NCBI GenBank assembly: GCA_963825445.1
Contig: CAWGTM010000018.1
Coordinates: forward strand, 21,643 to 85,642
Direction of reading: 5' to 3'
DNA from: Actinophytocola sp963825445
GTDB lineage: Bacteria; Actinomycetota; Actinomycetes; Mycobacteriales; Pseudonocardiaceae
Length of the DNA: 64,000 nt
Of this stretch, positions 19,516 to 28,880 are shown one piece after another; within the stretch, counting starts at the first letter, position 1; each line of letters starts with the position of its first letter. Position numbers and translations under genes: made by a program. The notes beneath the pieces are model-generated. The model was not told the origin of the DNA. It saw nothing but the letters and a program-made list of their open reading frames with translations, and did not search any database.

Positions 19516-20193
19516 GTGGACGTTGTCGAGGAGTACACGGGTCATGTCGAGCCGGGCGGCACCGCCGCCCGCCGCACGCTGGACGCGCTGACCATCACCA
19601 AGATCTCCGTCGGGCCGATGGACAACAACGCCTATCTGCTGGTGTGTCGTGCCAGCCAGGAGGCGCTGCTCGTCGACGCGGCGAACGACCCGGAGCGGCT
19701 GTCGGACCTGATCGGCCACGACGACAACCGGCCCACGCTGCGCACGATCGTCACCACGCACCAGCACCAGGACCACTGGGGGGCGCTGGGTGCCGTGGCC
19801 GGTGCGTACGGCGCCAACACGATCGCGCACGCCCTCGACGCCGATCCGCTGCCCGTGCCGCCGGACCGGTTCGTGGAACACGGCGACACGATCCCGGTCG
19901 GTGACGTCACCCTCGAGGTCATCCACCTGCGCGGCCACACACCCGGCTCGGTGGCGCTGCTCTACCGCGACCCGGGCGGCCATCCGCACCTGTTCACCGG
20001 CGACTCGCTGTTCCCCGGCGGGGTGGGTCGGACCACGTCGCCGGAGGACTTCACGTCGCTGGTGAACGACGTGTCGTCGCGGATCTTCGACGAGCTGCCG
20101 GACGAGACGTGGTTCTACCCGGGCCACGGCGACGACTCCACGCTGGGCGCCGAACGCCCGAAACTCGCCGAGTGGCGCGAACGCGGCTGGTGA
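19516..20193 (+). CDS. MBL-fold metallo-hydrolase
   Basis: 225 residues from a GTG at 19516. The metal site is complete: HQHQDH in IVTTHQHQDHWGAL, a His in LRGHTPGSVALLY, an Asp in FTGDSLFPGGVGRT, and a His in FYPGHGDDSTLG. The overall pattern resembles glyoxalase II-like hydrolases that cleave thioesters, but lacks the C-terminal recognition helices. The substrate is not predictable. Confidence 0.9.
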   Translation: MDVVEEYTGHVEPGGTAARRTLDALTITKISVGPMDNNAYLLVCRASQEALLVDAANDPERLSDLIGHDDNRPTLRTIVTTHQHQDHWGALGAVAGAYGANTIAHALDADPLPVPPDRFVEHGDTIPVGDVTLEVIHLRGHTPGSVALLYRDPGGHPHLFTGDSLFPGGVGRTTSPEDFTSLVNDVSSRIFDELPDETWFYPGHGDDSTLGAERPKLAEWRERGW

Positions 20194-20275
20194 CCGGCCG
20201 ACACTGAAGGCGGCCGATTTACCAGAGTTCCCAGACTACTGACAGGTCGGACATTCACCCGATATCTTCACCCTT

Positions 20276-21030
20276 ATGGGGGGATATCACAACGAGAAGT
20301 CCGTCGACATACACGTGGTCGGCACGTGCGGGGGCAAACGAGATCGTGGCGGCTGGGCGGCCGTACTGAAATACGGCCACCACGAGAAAGAACTCTCTCG
20401 GGCGGCGAACCTGGCGCCTCCGCGGACAGAATGGATCTGACAGCGTCGGTCCGCGCCCTGGAGAGCCTGAAGTGGCCATGTCCGGCGCGAGTACGCACCA
20501 CCAGCACATATGTCCGCGACGGAGTCACGGACTGGCTCCCCCGCTGGCGCGGCGACGGCTGGCGAACCCACGGTCAGGTGCCGGCGAACGTCGAACTGTG
20601 GCAGCGGCTCGACTCCGCGGTCGCCACACACTCGGTGAGCTGGGACTGGGTCGACGCGCACGTTGGTGACGCCGATCTCCAGCGCGTCGAGCGATTGGCG
20701 ATCACCGGAATGCGTGACACGGTGAACGCCGAGCTGGCCGATGAGGAATGCGAGCACCTGATGCCCATTGCCTGGTGTTCCTGGTGCAAGCCTCCCGGGC
20801 CCGGCATTCTGCCGCACGGATACCGCACGGCGGCCGGCGACGCGTACCACAACGATCCCCGCTGCGAGTGGCTGCTGAAAGGGCAACGCCGTGCTTTCCA
20901 CCAGGGCAAGAAAGTCCACGACATCATCCGCGTCGCGTGGGGATCGGTGAATCCGGACGAGCTGCAACCATGCGAGGCGTGCTGCACGTGGCAATGGTTG
21001 GACCGGCACGGTAAGGGTGCCTCCCGATGA
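20276..21030 (+). CDS. Catalytically dead RNase HI-like domain with Cys-rich tail, one frameshift
   Basis: Starts MGGYHNEKSVDIHVVGTCGG (ATG 20276). An extra TC in CTCTCTCGG near 20394-20402 breaks the frame; correcting it gives about 250 residues. The first 150 follow RNase HI strand by strand and resemble rnhA of this window (GGWAAVLKYGHHEKEL, VRALESLK, STYVRDGVTDWLPRWRGDGW, ELWQRLDSAV). All four metal ligands differ: TDG became VVG, ME became MD, TDST became TTST, and the last Asp site reads QRVERL. The tail carries CSWCKPPGPG, DPRCEW and CEACC, a possible zinc site, and is unlike anything I recognise. Its stop overlaps the ATG of the helicase gene, so the two are translationally coupled. 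A nucleic-acid-binding partner is my inference. Confidence 0.7.
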
Positions 21031-22961
21031 GCCTCAGCGCGCACGCCCAGCGCCAGGTCCACCAGCAGGCGAACGACCTGCTCGACCGCACTCTCCCGGG
21101 TCTCCCGCCACCGAAGCGGCGCGTTCTCGCCGCACTTCTCGCCCGCACGGCCGAGGGTTCCCACCTGTTCGTCGCACACGCGCCGAGCGCACCGGTGGCG
21201 GACGCGTTTCTCGTCGGCCGGGGCGGGATTTCCGCTGTCGTGATCGCCGACCACCATCCGGACGACTCGCGCGCCCACGCGGTGGCACAGCACGCGGCCG
21301 AGCGGTGCGGCGGGATCCGGGTGGGGCGCGACCGGGAACTGCCCCGCAGCGCGGTCGACCTGGTGCTGGTGACACCCGAGGCCGCCCAGTCCGCGATCTT
21401 CCGGGTGCTCGCCGAGAAGGACCTGCCGACGCTGTTCGCCCCGGACACGACTCGACTCAACCGCGCCCAGATCCGGTCGGTCGCCGACACGCTCGCGCCT
21501 CGTCTTTCCCATTTCCGCCGGCTGTCGGTCAGCGCTCCGGAGCAGGTCGTCGACTCCTCCGGATTCTTCGACGCCGACGACCTCACGGCGGACCACCTCG
21601 CCACCGCCCAACAGGACTCGTTCGAGAGCTGGATGACTTTCCTCCACCCGCACCAGCACGCGGTCGTCACCCGCGACTACATGGGCCCGGCACGCATCAG
21701 CGGCCCTGCCGGCACGGGCAAGACGGTCGTGGCACTGCACCGGTTGCGGTACCTGGCCAGACGCAGCATCGGACCGTTGCTGTTCACGACGTTCGTCCGG
21801 ACGCTGCCGCCGGTGCACGAGAAGTCGTTCCGGCGCCTGGCCCCCGAGCTTGCCGACCGGGTCGCGTTCACCCACCTGCACGCCTGGATCCGCCTGCTGC
21901 TCAGCAGCCGGGGACGCGACGTCGCTGTGGACTCTCGCCAGGTCAACAACGCTTTCAGCCACGCCTGGATGGCACACCGGGACGTTCTCGAGGACATCGA
22001 GCCGACGCCGGACTACTGGCGGACGGAGATCGACCGGGTCATCAAGGGCCGAGGAATCGACACACTGGCCGACTACCTCCGGGTCAGCCGCCGCGGCCGC
22101 ACCGTCCGGTTGGACGCCCGCCAGCGCGAACAGGTGTGGCCGCTGTACGAGACGTACCAGCGCAACCTCGCCGACCGTGGCTTCATCGACCACAACGACC
22201 TGGTCAGCGTGGCGATGACGGAGTTGGCGGAGCGCCCTCTCGACATACCGCTCGCGGCCGTCATGGTGGACGAGGTGCAGGACATCACGCTGAACGGTCT
22301 GCGGCTGCTGCAGCGGATGGCCGGGGACGGCCCGAACCGTCTGCTCCTCATCGGCGACGGACAGCAGCAGGTCTACCCCGGCGGCTGGCGGTTGTCCGAC
22401 GCCGGCATCCCGATCCAGGGCAGGGGCGAGGTGTTGCGCGTCAACTATCGCAACCGCGCCGAGGTGCTCGGCTTCGCCAAGCTGATCGACGCCACGAACC
22501 ACGTCGACGACCTCGACGGCGCCGCGGGTGTCGCGCTACGGCAGGCCGAATCGGTCAACTCGGGCGGGACGGTCCGACGGTGGCGTGGCTCCCCGCAGGA
22601 CTTGGAGGCCGCGTTGACGGCCGCGATCGAGGAGCTGCCGGTACCGAGGGGCCGTGCCGCGTTGCTCGTCTTCCAGCACCGCGACCTCGACAGCTGCGCA
22701 AGGGCGCTCCGGCGTGCCGGCATCCCGACGCTCCAGCTCGAGCACTATGAGGGATCACCGGACGACAAGCTGAAGATCGGCACCGTGCACCGCGCGAAGG
22801 GCCTGGACTTCCAGGCCGTGCTCGTCGTGCAGTTCACCGACGGTCCCGCGCACGGCTCGGCGGCCGAGCAGGAGACCCGTGAACTGCGGGAACGTCAGCG
22901 CCTGGTGGCTGCTACACGGGCGCGGGACCACCTGTGGTGGGGCGTCGTCGGCGATTCCTAA
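21027..22961 (+). CDS. SF1 (UvrD-like) helicase with unassigned N-terminal domain
   Basis: 644 residues. The SF1 core is complete: Walker A GPAGTGKT (226-233), Walker B MVDEVQDI (413-420), motif III GDGQQQVYPGGW (443-454), IV NYRNR (473-477), V KIGTVHRAKGLDF (583-595) and VI QRLVAATRARDH (625-636). It is shorter than UvrD or Rep between Ia and II. Residues 1-195 are a separate domain (FLVGRGGISAVVIADHH, VDLVLVTPEAAQSAIF) with a beta-alpha pattern faintly like NERD nuclease domains but without their catalytic residues, so I leave it unnamed. It overlaps the RNase H-like gene by four bases (ATGA), suggesting the products act together on DNA, RNA or hybrids. Confidence 0.85.
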   Translation: MSLSAHAQRQVHQQANDLLDRTLPGLPPPKRRVLAALLARTAEGSHLFVAHAPSAPVADAFLVGRGGISAVVIADHHPDDSRAHAVAQHAAERCGGIRVGRDRELPRSAVDLVLVTPEAAQSAIFRVLAEKDLPTLFAPDTTRLNRAQIRSVADTLAPRLSHFRRLSVSAPEQVVDSSGFFDADDLTADHLATAQQDSFESWMTFLHPHQHAVVTRDYMGPARISGPAGTGKTVVALHRLRYLARRSIGPLLFTTFVRTLPPVHEKSFRRLAPELADRVAFTHLHAWIRLLLSSRGRDVAVDSRQVNNAFSHAWMAHRDVLEDIEPTPDYWRTEIDRVIKGRGIDTLADYLRVSRRGRTVRLDARQREQVWPLYETYQRNLADRGFIDHNDLVSVAMTELAERPLDIPLAAVMVDEVQDITLNGLRLLQRMAGDGPNRLLLIGDGQQQVYPGGWRLSDAGIPIQGRGEVLRVNYRNRAEVLGFAKLIDATNHVDDLDGAAGVALRQAESVNSGGTVRRWRGSPQDLEAALTAAIEELPVPRGRAALLVFQHRDLDSCARALRRAGIPTLQLEHYEGSPDDKLKIGTVHRAKGLDFQAVLVVQFTDGPAHGSAAEQETRELRERQRLVAATRARDHLWWGVVGDS

Positions 22962-22964
22962 CCC

Positions 22965-23462
22965 TCAGCCGGGCAGGATGCCCTTCACGGTGTCCGTCAC
23001 CGCGTCCGTCGCGTCGCGGGCCGCGTGCTTCGCTCGCCAGCTCAGCGACGGTTTGCCGTGGGTGTCGGCCGCCGCCAGGAGCAGGCCGCCCAGCAGGCCC
23101 GCGTTCTTCAGGAACTGTTGCTGCTGCGTCGCGCGCTCCTCCGGGTTCTCGTGCTCCCAGAAGCGGTGCGCGGCGGCCGTGCTCGGGACGAGACTGGTGG
23201 CCAGCAGCAGGGCCGACAGGCGGGGGAACTTGCCGAGGCCCAAGGCGAGTCCGGCGCCGATCTTCACGGCCGCGTCCAGTTTGACCAGGGACTCCGGGTC
23301 CGTGGGCATCTGGTCGGGCAGTTTGTCGTGCACCTCGTCGGGCACCTTGTCCAACAGTGGCTCGGCGGCCTGAATCCGTGGCTTGGGGTTGCGCAGCGCG
23401 TCGACACCCTCGGCCACGAACGCGGCTGCCAGCAGTGGGCGGGCGATCCGGCGCAAGATCAT
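22965..23462 (-). CDS. DoxX-family membrane protein
   Basis: 165 residues. The family opening is RRIARPLLAAAFVAEGVDALRNP and membrane segments follow at VKIGAGLALGLGKFPRLSALLLATSLVP and FLKNAGLLGGLLLAAAD. DoxX proteins occur in oxidoreductase complexes and redox stress response, but the function of this branch is unknown. It converges on the helicase gene with three bases between stops. Confidence 0.87.
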   Translation of the reverse strand: MILRRIARPLLAAAFVAEGVDALRNPKPRIQAAEPLLDKVPDEVHDKLPDQMPTDPESLVKLDAAVKIGAGLALGLGKFPRLSALLLATSLVPSTAAAHRFWEHENPEERATQQQQFLKNAGLLGGLLLAAADTHGKPSLSWRAKHAARDATDAVTDTVKGILPG

Positions 23463-23568
23463 CGGGAGTCCTCCTCGTGGGTCCGTTGTCGGACGGCATA
23501 CCCACTTTCACCCGAAGGATGTCCGAAACCGACAAGACCCGCCCCCATCGGGCGACCAGCATGGGCAC

Positions 23569-24453
23569 GTGACCATCGACATCAAGGCCGCGACCTCGTT
23601 CCTCACCGCGCACGGCAGGCTGCTCGACCGGCGCCGGCTGGCGTTGCTGCTCGGTGACGGCGACGCCGCGGGCGTACTCGCCGCGCTGGACGGCTACCGC
23701 AACCCCGACGGCGGTTACGGCTGGGGCCTCGAACCCGACCTGCGCGCGCCCGAGAGTCAGCCCGGCGGCGCCCTGCACGCGTTCGAGGCCATGGTCGACG
23801 CCGCGCCCACCACCACCCCAAACGCCGCCGCTCTGTGTGACTGGCTGGCCGCCGCCACCCTGCCCGACGGCGGTCTGCCGTTCGCGCTCCCGATCGCCGA
23901 CCCGACCGGCACCGCGCCGTTCTGGGCGACCGCCGACCCGACCGTGGGCGCGCTGCAGAGCACGGCGTTCGTGGCAGGCATCGCCCACCGGGTGGCCCGG
24001 CACGACCCGGCCGTGGCCGAGCACCCGTGGCTGGCCGGGGCGACCCGGTACTGCTTCGACGCGATCGCCGCCACCACCGCCCCGCACGCGATCGAGCTGT
24101 GCTTCGCCGTGCGGTTCCTCGACACCGTGCACGACACGCACGCCGAAGCGCCCGCGCTGCTCGACCGCCTCGCTCAGTTCCTCCCGGACGACGGCCTGGT
24201 CCCGGTCGCCGGCGGCATCGAGGGCGAGACCCTGCGCGTGCTCGACTTCGCGCCCGAACCGGGCAGCGCGGCCCGCAAGCTGTTCACGGCCGAGGCGGTC
24301 GACGCGGACCTGCGCCGACTGGCCGCCGAACAGCGGTCCGACGGCGGCTGGCACGTCGACTTCACCAACTACTCCCCCGCCGCCGAGCTGGAGTGGCGCG
24401 GCTACAAGACCGTGAGCGCCGTGTCGGTGCTCCGGTCCAACTCCCCCGCGTGA
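23569..24453 (+). CDS. Terpenoid cyclase/prenyltransferase-fold protein
   Basis: 294 residues from GTG at 23569 (VTIDIKAATSFLTAHGRLLD). It shows alpha-alpha barrel repeats of the squalene-cyclase/prenyltransferase type: YRNPDGGYGWGLEPDLRAPE, TLPDGGLPFALPI and EQRSDGGWHVDFTNYSPAAE. The DxDD cyclase motif is absent, so an enzymatic role is not certain. There is no signal peptide. Confidence 0.8.
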   Translation: MTIDIKAATSFLTAHGRLLDRRRLALLLGDGDAAGVLAALDGYRNPDGGYGWGLEPDLRAPESQPGGALHAFEAMVDAAPTTTPNAAALCDWLAAATLPDGGLPFALPIADPTGTAPFWATADPTVGALQSTAFVAGIAHRVARHDPAVAEHPWLAGATRYCFDAIAATTAPHAIELCFAVRFLDTVHDTHAEAPALLDRLAQFLPDDGLVPVAGGIEGETLRVLDFAPEPGSAARKLFTAEAVDADLRRLAAEQRSDGGWHVDFTNYSPAAELEWRGYKTVSAVSVLRSNSPA

Positions 24454-24630
24454 CGTACTGGTACTCTTTCCATGGTCGTTAGTTTTGTGTGTTCGTGTCA
24501 TCTTGCGCGCTCGCGAAACATTTGTTGCGGGCGTACGTGTCCTCCAGATCGGTTGGAGCGGCCCCGTCGCAGACAACCCGGCCTGCCGCACCTGCGGTGG
24601 GTCGCAATAGCTGACTGTCGAGGAGACAAC

Positions 24631-24834
24631 GTGGCAACAGGCACCGTGAAGTGGTTCAACTCGGAAAAGGGCTTCGGCTTCATTGCCCCCGAGGACGGTG
24701 GCGCCGACGTGTTCGTGCACTACTCGGAGATCCAGGGTGGCGGCTTCAAGTCGCTCGAGGAGAACCAGCGCGTGCAGTTCGAGATCGGCCAGGGCCAGAA
24801 GGGCCCGCAGGCCACCGGCGTCACCATCATCTGA
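24631..24834 (+). CDS. Cold-shock protein, CspA family
   Basis: 67 residues from GTG at 24631 with GAGGAG upstream. The five-strand OB fold is complete: GTVKWFNSEKGFGFI (RNP1) and DVFVHYSEI (RNP2), ending GPQATGVTII. It binds single-stranded RNA or DNA and acts as an RNA chaperone. About 150 bases upstream lack any gene and are AT-richer than their surroundings (TTAGTTTTGTGTGTTCGTG), consistent with the long structured leader of csp genes. A 17-base-pair hairpin follows the stop. Confidence 0.97.
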   Translation: MATGTVKWFNSEKGFGFIAPEDGGADVFVHYSEIQGGGFKSLEENQRVQFEIGQGQKGPQATGVTII

Positions 24835-24842
24835 CGCTCGTG

Positions 24843-24885
24843 ACGGCCGGCTGACCCACTGCTTGACGGTGGGTCAGCCGGCCGT
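24843..24885. terminator. Strong bidirectional hairpin terminator
   Basis: Perfect 17-base-pair stem (24843-24859 with 24869-24885) and a nine-base loop, eight bases after the cold-shock stop. The right arm overlaps the last codons of the convergent hydrolase gene. Confidence 0.85.
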
Positions 24886-26067
24886 TCGCTTTCCAGAGAC
24901 GAACTCGATGTCCGGGTACCACGACACCGGCCCGTCGAGCAGCGGCTGCGGGATGCCCTTCAGGTGCAGGTCGAACAGCGCGGCCACGTAGTCGCGGTGG
25001 GCCCGGACCACCCGCTTGGCGGGGACCGTCCCGATCAGACCGGACATGTCCACGTCCAGCGCCGCGAGCTGCGGCAGGAACCACTGGGCGTCGGTGAACG
25101 TGTAGTGACGCCCCGCGGGGATGGCCAGGTCCAGCTTCCAGCCGGTCGATCCCTCCCAAAATGCACCCCAGAGTGGGTCACTCAGATGAGTACGCGTCGC
25201 GCCGAACAGCGGTGGCTGCTGCGGATGTGAGGCCGCGCCCATCAGCAGCATCGGTCGGTCCACCCCCAGCTCCGGCTGGTTCTTGCCGAACTCGAAGAAG
25301 CCGTCGAAGTTCGCGCCGGCCAGGATCCGGGGTTCGGCCCGCATGACGCGCACCGCGTCCAATCCCCCGGCCGAGTGACCGAAGATACCCAGTCGGGACA
25401 GGTCCATGACCGGGTGTGACTGCTCGTCGAGCCGCGCGATGACGTGCAGCAGGTCGGCCGCCCGGGTGGCCATGAACAGTTCCTTGGCGGCCTCCAGATC
25501 GGGTGGGTCGCTGGGGATGCCGGCCTCGACGAGCCGGCCGCCGGGGAACTCGATGGGTGTCTCGTAGGTGTGGTCGACCGTCACGACCACATAGCCGCGG
25601 CTCACCAGGTCGGCCACCAGCACCGTGCCGAACGCGCGGGTGTTGCCGGCGCCCGGCGAGTACAGCAGCACCGGGTAGCCGCGTCCGCGCGGTGGGGCGC
25701 CGAGTCGGGCGGTGGTCCGCGCGCCGGCCCAGTCGATGCGCTCCGGCGGCAGGCCGAGCGCGCCGTTGACCGTGTAATGCCGCGCTACCAACGGATCCAG
25801 GTACGGCGCTTTCGCGTAGCCGGTGTCGTCGTGCGCCGGGTACCAGATGCTGATCATGAGTTCCCGGTCGTGCTCCGGGTGCCACGGGTCGGGGCGGCCG
25901 TGCTGCACGAGGTGCATCCGTCGCACGCCGACGCCGAGCCGTCCGGTCGGCGCCGGCAGCGTGAACCTGAGGCGGGGTACGGCCGCCGCCGCGGGCGGAA
26001 CCAGCGCGAGACCCGCGGCGGCGACCGTCCCGGTGAGAAAAGCCCTGCGGCGCATGGAGTTCGTCAT
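24874..26067 (-). CDS. Exported alpha/beta hydrolase, PAF-acetylhydrolase-like
   Basis: 397 residues. It begins MTNSMRRRAFLTGTVAAAGL, a twin-arginine-type signal with the RRRAFL core, a hydrophobic stretch and Ala-rich cleavage region, so the product is probably exported folded. The hydrolase domain has an oxyanion region YPVLLYSPGAGNTR, the nucleophile elbow GIFGHSAGGLDAVR, an Asp near ILAGANFDGFF, and a His in PAGRHYTFTDAQ. This pattern fits the PAF-AH isoform II family. The natural ester is unknown. Confidence 0.88.
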   Translation of the reverse strand: MTNSMRRRAFLTGTVAAAGLALVPPAAAAVPRLRFTLPAPTGRLGVGVRRMHLVQHGRPDPWHPEHDRELMISIWYPAHDDTGYAKAPYLDPLVARHYTVNGALGLPPERIDWAGARTTARLGAPPRGRGYPVLLYSPGAGNTRAFGTVLVADLVSRGYVVVTVDHTYETPIEFPGGRLVEAGIPSDPPDLEAAKELFMATRAADLLHVIARLDEQSHPVMDLSRLGIFGHSAGGLDAVRVMRAEPRILAGANFDGFFEFGKNQPELGVDRPMLLMGAASHPQQPPLFGATRTHLSDPLWGAFWEGSTGWKLDLAIPAGRHYTFTDAQWFLPQLAALDVDMSGLIGTVPAKRVVRAHRDYVAALFDLHLKGIPQPLLDGPVSWYPDIEFVSGKRTAG

Positions 26068-26174
26068 GGCTCACGAGCCTGGCCGAGTCCGCCGCCGCGC
26101 ACATCAACCCGAGGGTTGTCCGCCTCCGGTCTGACGCCCGGCGTGGCCAGGTGATCTCGGGTGGCGGGTCCGCT

Positions 26175-26624
26175 ATGTTGCCCGGCGTGGACGTCGAGAT
26201 CTACACCGATGGTGCGTGCAGCGGGAATCCCGGGCCGGGTGGCTGGGGTGCGGTGCTGAGGTACGGCAAGCACGAGAGGGAGCTGTACGGCGGCGAGCCG
26301 ACCACCACCACGAACAACCGGATGGAACTCATGGCGCCGATCAGGGCGTTGGAGAGCCTGAAGCGTCCGTCGACGGTCTCGATGTACACCGACAGCACGT
26401 ACGTTCGCAACGGCATCATGCAGTGGCTGCCGAAGTGGAAGGCCAACGGCTGGATGACCAGCGCCAAGCAGCCGGTGAAGAACGTGGACCTGTGGCAGCG
26501 GCTGGAAGAGGCGGTCCGGCCCCACCAGGTCGAGTGGTTCTGGGTGAAGGGTCACGCCGGGCACCCGGAGAACGAGCGCGCCGACCAGCTGGCCGTGCGC
26601 GGCGCGCAGGAAGCCGCCAGCTGA
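26175..26624 (+). CDS. rnhA: Ribonuclease HI
   Basis: Cleaves RNA in RNA/DNA hybrids. 149 residues with all four catalytic acids: Asp in IYTDGACSGNPGPGGW, Glu in NNRMELMAPIRALES, Asp in MYTDSTYVRNG, and Asp in HPENERADQLA. The basic loop with WLPKWKANGWMTSAK and the active-site His in VKGHAGHPE are present. ATG at 26175 is taken as start; GTG at 26187 is possible. The 20276 gene is a decayed-active-site relative only 6 kb away. Confidence 0.96.
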   Translation: MLPGVDVEIYTDGACSGNPGPGGWGAVLRYGKHERELYGGEPTTTTNNRMELMAPIRALESLKRPSTVSMYTDSTYVRNGIMQWLPKWKANGWMTSAKQPVKNVDLWQRLEEAVRPHQVEWFWVKGHAGHPENERADQLAVRGAQEAAS

Positions 26625-26801
26625 CTAAATCGGTACGACGCGCACCGGCGCCGCTGGGGCTGGGCCGCCTGAGCATGGCGGGGGTCTGTCACGGCCCTCG
26701 CCATGCCGGTCCACTGTGGAACGGTGGTGGTCCGGGTGACCGAAACGCGCTGGTGATCACGGCCCCCGGGTGCCGGCCGAGTCGAGCTGTGGGGCTCGGG
26801 T

Positions 26802-26824
26802 TTGTCGGTGTGGAGTCGTATCCT
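26802..26824 (+). promoter_or_regulatory. RecA-NDp (PafBC-type) promoter, rightward
   Basis: TTGTCGGTG (26802-26810), eight bases, TATCCT (26819-26824): full match to tTGTCRgtg-N8-TAnnnT. It reads into the hairpin at 26831-26865 and then toward the 3' end of the convergent aminotransferase gene, with no recognised gene downstream. Confidence 0.75.
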
Positions 26825-26830
26825 CCGCGC

Positions 26831-26865
26831 GGGGGCCTGCATGTTGCCGCGCAACCGGGGCCCCC
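26831..26865. other. Nested hairpin between two convergent promoters
   Basis: Outer stem GGGGGCC (26831-26837) with GGCCCCC (26859-26865); inner stem GTTGC (26843-26847) with GCAAC (26851-26855) and a three-base loop. It would lie in the first bases of both predicted transcripts. Confidence 0.6.
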
Positions 26866-26872
26866 TGATTTC

Positions 26873-26895
26873 ATGATATCGGTTGGCACCGACAA
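26873..26895 (-). promoter_or_regulatory. RecA-NDp (PafBC-type) promoter, leftward
   Basis: On the minus strand TTGTCGGTG (26895 to 26887), eight bases, TATCAT (26878 to 26873): full consensus match, the third in the window. It points through the hairpin toward the 3' end of rnhA in antisense. Confidence 0.78.
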
Positions 26896-27169
26896 TTTCG
26901 GCGGTCGAATCCGGTCGGTAGGCCCGGCGAAGGTCCGACGGACGCGGTCGCCCGCAAAGCGTGACCGACCGGCGCCGGGCTGCGGATGGTGGACGCCAGC
27001 ACGCCTCCACTACCTGAGCTACCGGACCTGGGCCGGCCGGACGTGCTCCTGGTAGCCCTGGTGCGGTTCCTTCTGCTGGCTGATCGTTCTGCAGTACGTT
27101 CGCCCGCGCCGCGTTCCGCGTCTGCTTGGTGTACCCGGCCGTCCGCCTTGTCCGAACGGAGTCGACCAG

Positions 27170-28318
<1,149 letters not shown>

Positions 28319-28505
28319 TGGCTACTCCTCATGAAAGACAGGGAAGGAGCACCGGAGCAGGCGGTCGTGCCGCGGCCGCGGGTGCGGAAGGCGAGTAGCC
28401 GCCACCAGGTTAACAGGTGTTCACACCTGCGGGCGGACCGGCACGGATCCCGGCCGGCTGGTTGGATGAACCGGTATCGCAGAACCGAACAAGCAGGAGG
28501 AACGC

Positions 28506-28880
28506 ATGGCCCTGGAGAAGCCGGAAGTCGCCCCGATCGACGGTCCCCCGCCGGCCGACCTGGTCGTCGAGGACATCACCGTCGGCGACGGCGAGGAGGC
28601 CAAGCCCGGCCAGAGCGTGAACGTGCACTACGTCGGCGTCGCCCACTCCACCGGTGCGGAGTTCGACGCGTCCTGGAACCGTGGCGCGCCGTTCAGCTTC
28701 CCGCTCGGCGGCGGCCGAGTCATCGCCGGCTGGGACCGCGGCGTGGCCGGCATGAAGGTCGGCGGCCGGCGCAAGCTGGTCATCCCGCCGCACCTGGGCT
28801 ACGGCGACCGCGGTGCCGGCGGCGCCATCAAGCCCGGCGAGACCCTCGTGTTCGTGGTGGACCTGCTCGGCGTCAGCTAA
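28506..28880 (+). CDS. FKBP-type peptidyl-prolyl isomerase
   Basis: 124 residues forming a single FKBP domain: VNVHYVGVAHSTGAEFDASW, FPLGGGRVIAGWDRGVAGMKVGGRRKL, PHLGYGDRGAGGAIKPGETL, VFVVDLLGV. The core aromatic residues of the active site (Tyr, Phe-Asp, Ile-Trp) are present. No signal peptide, so cytoplasmic. AGGAGG lies just before the ATG. It ends inside the stop of the convergent hydrolase gene. Confidence 0.96.
   Translation: MALEKPEVAPIDGPPPADLVVEDITVGDGEEAKPGQSVNVHYVGVAHSTGAEFDASWNRGAPFSFPLGGGRVIAGWDRGVAGMKVGGRRKLVIPPHLGYGDRGAGGAIKPGETLVFVVDLLGVS

Larger units (their letters stand above)
26625..27169. other. 545-base gene-free stretch holding two convergent damage-type promoters
   Basis: I see no convincing protein gene on either strand between rnhA and the aminotransferase. 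It contains two full matches to the RecA-NDp consensus facing each other around a nested hairpin, listed separately. A 60-codon frame (26872-27055, plus) starts just inside the hairpin, but I cannot support it as coding. Confidence 0.6.

Noticed and set aside
23525..23545. Fourth RecA-NDp promoter upstream of the DoxX gene (TTGTCGGTT)
   Set aside because: The last base of the -35-like block differs and there is no TAnnnT eight bases downstream.
26689..26895. Small minus-strand protein downstream of the leftward damage promoter
   Set aside because: Pro/Gly/Arg-rich, no ribosome site, starts inside the promoter; no sign of coding.
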